A DNA stretch of 64,000 bases, from contig NZ_CP021912.1 of NCBI RefSeq assembly GCF_003264115.1, positions 1,409,001-1,473,000 of the forward strand, given 5' to 3'. The position numbers and the translations under genes were made by a program. The stretch is from Erythrobacter sp. KY5 (GTDB lineage: Bacteria > Pseudomonadota > Alphaproteobacteria > Sphingomonadales > Sphingomonadaceae). The notes beneath the pieces were generated by a model. It ran no database searches, had not been told where the DNA came from, and saw nothing but the letters and a program-made list of their open reading frames with translations. The stretch's first letter is position 1; each line of letters begins with the position of its first letter. Positions 61,199-64,000 of this stretch are shown here, one piece after another.

Positions 61199-63568
61199 GT
61201 GACCGTGAGCGATCGTAATAAACTTCCACAGACGGTAATCGAGCAGGATTTTTCGATTGCCGCGGTGTTCGGCCTTTCCCAGAAGGGACAGGTGGACTGG
61301 TCGCGGCTGCGCGGTCTTCGGGAAGCCGGCATTGAAAAGCTCACATTTTATCGGGCCTTTACGAACGCCGCGCTCGGTATTTTCGTAGCCCAGATGTACG
61401 CGGACTCGGTCGGCCACTTCATAGTGGGTTTCTGGTTCGCAACGCTCATCGCGATCCAGCTCTACGGAGCCTCCCGGGAGCGCCAGCATTCACGCACCGG
61501 CGACGGCGCGGTCCGCTCACCGTTCGGCTGGCACATGGTTTTCACGGTCGCCTGCGGATTTTTGTGGAGCGTTCCGTTCGTCTTTTTCTCGCAAATGGGC
61601 ACGGCGGAGGAGGCATCGGCGCTTCTCGTGGTCGCGGCCTTGCTCATGGCGCTGAGCGTGTATTTCTTCGTAAGTCCGCCGCTCAACATCCTTGCCTATA
61701 CGCTGCTGCTCGGCATCGGCGCCGCCATACCCTATGCGGTGTCTGGCGAATGGACTGTTGTCGGCGCGATCACGCTGTTCGAGATCGCTACGATCCTTGG
61801 CACGTTCGAAGTCGGTCGAAGCTACCTCGCAACCCGCCTCGCCGAAGATGCCATTGCCGAAAAGGAAGAGGTAGTCTCGCTCCTCCTGCGCGAATTCGAA
61901 GAGAACGAAGCAGACTGGCTTTGGGAAGTTGATACGCGTCGCAGGCTTCGTTCGGTCAGCCCGCGTTTTGCCTTTGCTCTCAACGGTGCCGAGCGCGACG
62001 TCGAAGGCCAGCCGCTGCTTGAATTGATCGCCGGCGACACGTGGGAAAGCGGCAAGTTCGCGCCAAGCCTACATGAACTCGCCGACAAGCTGCGCAACAA
62101 GGAGAATTTCTCCAACCTGATCGTGCAGGTTTCGATCAAGGGCGAGGAACGGTGGTGGGAATTGTCGGGCACGCCCATGCGCGACGACCGAGGCAAATTT
62201 ACGGGCTTTCGCGGCGTTGGCTCGGACGTCACTGCGCAACGCGAGTCGAGCGAGAAGATCGCCTACCTTGCGCGCTATGACACGCTCACGTCCTTGCCAA
62301 ACCGCCTGATGCTCACCGAAGCGCTGAGCGATGCGCTTGACTACGCAAATCAGTGGCGCACGCGTTGTGCGTTGCTGATGGTGGATCTGGATCGCTTCAA
62401 GGCGGTGAACGATTCCCTCGGCCATATCACTGGTGACAAGATGCTCGCGCAGGTTTCTGCCCGGCTCGAGGCTCTGATGAGCGAAAACGCCATGGTCGGA
62501 CGACTGGGTGGAGACGAATTTGCGGTCGTCATTCGCGACGCGAGCGATCTCGACTTCATGCGTCAACTCGCGCTGCGCATCATCCAATCTCTGTCGGAAC
62601 CTTACCAGGTCGACAATCACACGCTCTACGTCGGTGCCAGCGTGGGCTCCGCCATCGGTCCGCGCGACGGCAAGACCGTCGAAGAAATCATGCGCAATGC
62701 CGACCTTGCGCTCTATCGCGCAAAGGATGTCGGCGGCGGCGAGCACTGCCGGTTCGAGCCCGTGCTTCACGCATCCGCCGAAGAGCGCCGCCAGCTTGAA
62801 TCAAGCCTGCGCAAGGCGCTCGGCCTCGACGAATTCGTGCTTCACTATCAACCGGTGGTCGATGCTCGCAGCGAAAACATCGTGAGCTTCGAAGCGCTGG
62901 TGCGGTGGAATTCCAGCGAACATGGCTTCGTGAGCCCCGGCAAGTTCATCCCACTGGCAGAAGACACTCGCCTCATCGTTCCGATCGGCAAGTGGGTGCT
63001 TCGTCAGGCCTGTTTTGAAGCGCGCAACTGGCCCGACCACGTGAAGGTCAATGTCAACGTATCGCCCGAGCAGTTGCTCGAACCCGATTTCCATCAGGAA
63101 GTCGTCGACGCTCTCGCGGCAAGCGGCCTGCGTCCAGAACGGCTGGAAATCGAAGTTACCGAGAGCATCTTCCTGCGCGATGCCAGCATTGCGCGCAACG
63201 CGCTGGAACAGGCGATGGCGCTGGGCTGCTCGATTGCGCTCGATGATTTCGGGACTGGCTATTCGTCGCTCGGCTATCTGCGCAAGCTGCGCTTCTCGAC
63301 GATCAAGGTCGACCGGACCTTCGTCCAGGGCGCCGCCCAGGGTGCGAATGAGAGCCTTGCCATCATCAACGCGGTGGTCGCGATGGCCAAGAGCCTTGAA
63401 ATGACCACGACCGCAGAAGGCGTCGAGGATGCAGAGCAGGCCGAATTGATCCGCAACCTTGGCTGCGACAAGATCCAGGGTTTCTACTTTGGTCGCCCGA
63501 TGTCGCGTGAAGAGGCGCTACGCCTCTTCTCGGTCAAGAAGGAACGCAATGCGCGACTGAGAGCCTGA
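61199..63568 (+). CDS. Membrane GGDEF-EAL cyclic-di-GMP regulator with PAS domain
   Basis: 789 aa. About six membrane helices (45-215), a PAS domain (about 235-350: DWLWEVDTRRRLRSVSPRF, GFRGVGSDVTAQR), then diguanylate cyclase (GRLGGDEFAVVI, G437-F441) and phosphodiesterase domains (SFEALVRWN, EAL 565-567; EVTESIFL; LDDFGTGYSSL; TTAEGVE). The catalytic signatures of both are intact, so it may make or break cyclic-di-GMP depending on the PAS signal. GTG at 61199 is the first plausible start, 98 bp after glmS; a second GTG follows at 61205. Confidence 0.9.
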   Translation: MTVSDRNKLPQTVIEQDFSIAAVFGLSQKGQVDWSRLRGLREAGIEKLTFYRAFTNAALGIFVAQMYADSVGHFIVGFWFATLIAIQLYGASRERQHSRTGDGAVRSPFGWHMVFTVACGFLWSVPFVFFSQMGTAEEASALLVVAALLMALSVYFFVSPPLNILAYTLLLGIGAAIPYAVSGEWTVVGAITLFEIATILGTFEVGRSYLATRLAEDAIAEKEEVVSLLLREFEENEADWLWEVDTRRRLRSVSPRFAFALNGAERDVEGQPLLELIAGDTWESGKFAPSLHELADKLRNKENFSNLIVQVSIKGEERWWELSGTPMRDDRGKFTGFRGVGSDVTAQRESSEKIAYLARYDTLTSLPNRLMLTEALSDALDYANQWRTRCALLMVDLDRFKAVNDSLGHITGDKMLAQVSARLEALMSENAMVGRLGGDEFAVVIRDASDLDFMRQLALRIIQSLSEPYQVDNHTLYVGASVGSAIGPRDGKTVEEIMRNADLALYRAKDVGGGEHCRFEPVLHASAEERRQLESSLRKALGLDEFVLHYQPVVDARSENIVSFEALVRWNSSEHGFVSPGKFIPLAEDTRLIVPIGKWVLRQACFEARNWPDHVKVNVNVSPEQLLEPDFHQEVVDALAASGLRPERLEIEVTESIFLRDASIARNALEQAMALGCSIALDDFGTGYSSLGYLRKLRFSTIKVDRTFVQGAAQGANESLAIINAVVAMAKSLEMTTTAEGVEDAEQAELIRNLGCDKIQGFYFGRPMSREEALRLFSVKKERNARLRA

Positions 63569-63603
63569 CGGATTTCGCCGACTGCGCAGCGCGCTGAACG
63601 TCT

Positions 63604-64000
63604 TTACGCGCTGATGAGGCTGTCGATCAGATTGCTGAAGATCCTGCGCCCGTCACTGCCGCCCATTGAAGCATGTGCAGCAGGCTCCATCGCGCGTTCA
63701 GGGTGCGGCATCATGCCAAGCACTCTGCCATTGGCGCTAAGAACGCCGGCGATATCGCGGCGAGAGCCGTTGGGATTGTCGGTGTAGCGAAAGGCAATGC
63801 GGTCCTCGGCCTCCAGCGCGTCAAGCGTCGCTTCATCGGCGAAGTAATTGCCATCGTGATGTGCGACCGGCACGCGCAGCCGCTCACCGGGCTTGAAGCC
63901 GGAGGTGAACGGCGAGGCGGTGTTTGCCACTTCAAGTTCGACTGTCTTGCAGACAAAGCGCTGCGCCGCATTGCGCATCAGCGCGCCGGGCAACAGGCCG
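63604..64000 (-). CDS. purQ: Phosphoribosylformylglycinamidine synthase subunit PurQ (5' part outside window)
   Basis: The last 131 residues of the class I glutamine amidotransferase that feeds ammonia to PurL in purine synthesis. [24 protein letters not shown] and the terminal [11 protein letters not shown] (His and Glu of the Cys-His-Glu triad) identify it. The N-terminal half with the catalytic Cys lies beyond position 64000. It converges on the GGDEF-EAL gene with a 35-bp gap. Confidence 0.92.
   Translation of the reverse strand, partial: GLLPGALMRNAAQRFVCKTVELEVANTASPFTSGFKPGERLRVPVAHHDGNYFADEATLDALEAEDRIAFRYTDNPNGSRRDIAGVLSANGRVLGMMPHPERAMEPAAHASMGGSDGRRIFSNLIDSLISA

Overview
The window is a GC-rich, tightly packed chromosome segment from an alphaproteobacterium, most likely order Sphingomonadales and probably the Erythrobacter group. 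The indicators are a CcrM-type methyltransferase with CtrA-like and GANTC sites upstream, a three-subunit proton-translocating transhydrogenase (pntAA/pntAB/pntB), an aa3-type oxidase subunit IV peptide, entericidin-type lipoproteins, a DUF1285/NUDIX/CCA-transferase operon and an ABA4-like protein. A NavAb-type sodium channel and a Na+/Ca2+ exchanger suggest a marine or saline habitat. Assignments come from reading the translated sequence; no database search was run. I saw no tRNA, rRNA, CRISPR array, insertion sequence or prophage.

Region by region. 1-9.6 kb: a cyclic-nucleotide-domain flavoprotein (truncated by the window edge), a DUF885 lipoprotein, a TonB-like protein, an alpha/beta hydrolase, then a compact operon with two cysteine desulfurases around a zinc-ribbon protein, a 2Fe-2S ferredoxin and a voltage-gated Na+ channel. 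9.7-18.7 kb: DJ-1/PfpI protein, parC, a palindromic intergenic repeat, a PRC-barrel-like exported protein, the DUF1285-NUDIX-CCA operon, a GNAT enzyme, a PQQ-type sugar dehydrogenase and rnhB. 18.7-25.7 kb: CaCA exchanger, ccrM with an elaborate control region, an outer-membrane barrel, a 21-bp phased repeat array, folP, a PhoD-like phosphatase and an SDR. 25.8-30.6 kb: an NtrC-type regulator with an altered GAFTGA loop, cox subunit IV and the pnt operon. 30.6-36.6 kb: a TPR protein, a parallel beta-helix protein, a diheme cytochrome and a hydrolase in one operon, then an Asp/Glu racemase-like protein. 36.6-45 kb: a hairpin-rich region that may encode an RNA, dgt, an ABA4-like protein, an acyl-CoA ligase, a DUF938 methyltransferase, two entericidin-like lipoproteins, a DMT transporter and an isolated cpaF.

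45-58 kb is the most distinctive region. An eight-gene minus-strand operon runs flippase, pseB, pseC, pseF, a pseG-pseH fusion, a formyltransferase, a PIG-L deacetylase and pseI. It should make CMP-pseudaminic acid, and the deacetylase and formyltransferase suggest the final sugar is an N-formyl variant. A divergent glycosyltransferase-like gene, a sulfatase-type membrane protein and a polytopic GT-C-like protein flank it and could serve the same surface glycan. 58-64 kb: a DMT transporter, glmS (which feeds UDP-GlcNAc, the precursor of the pse pathway), a GGDEF-EAL protein and the C-terminal part of purQ at the window edge.
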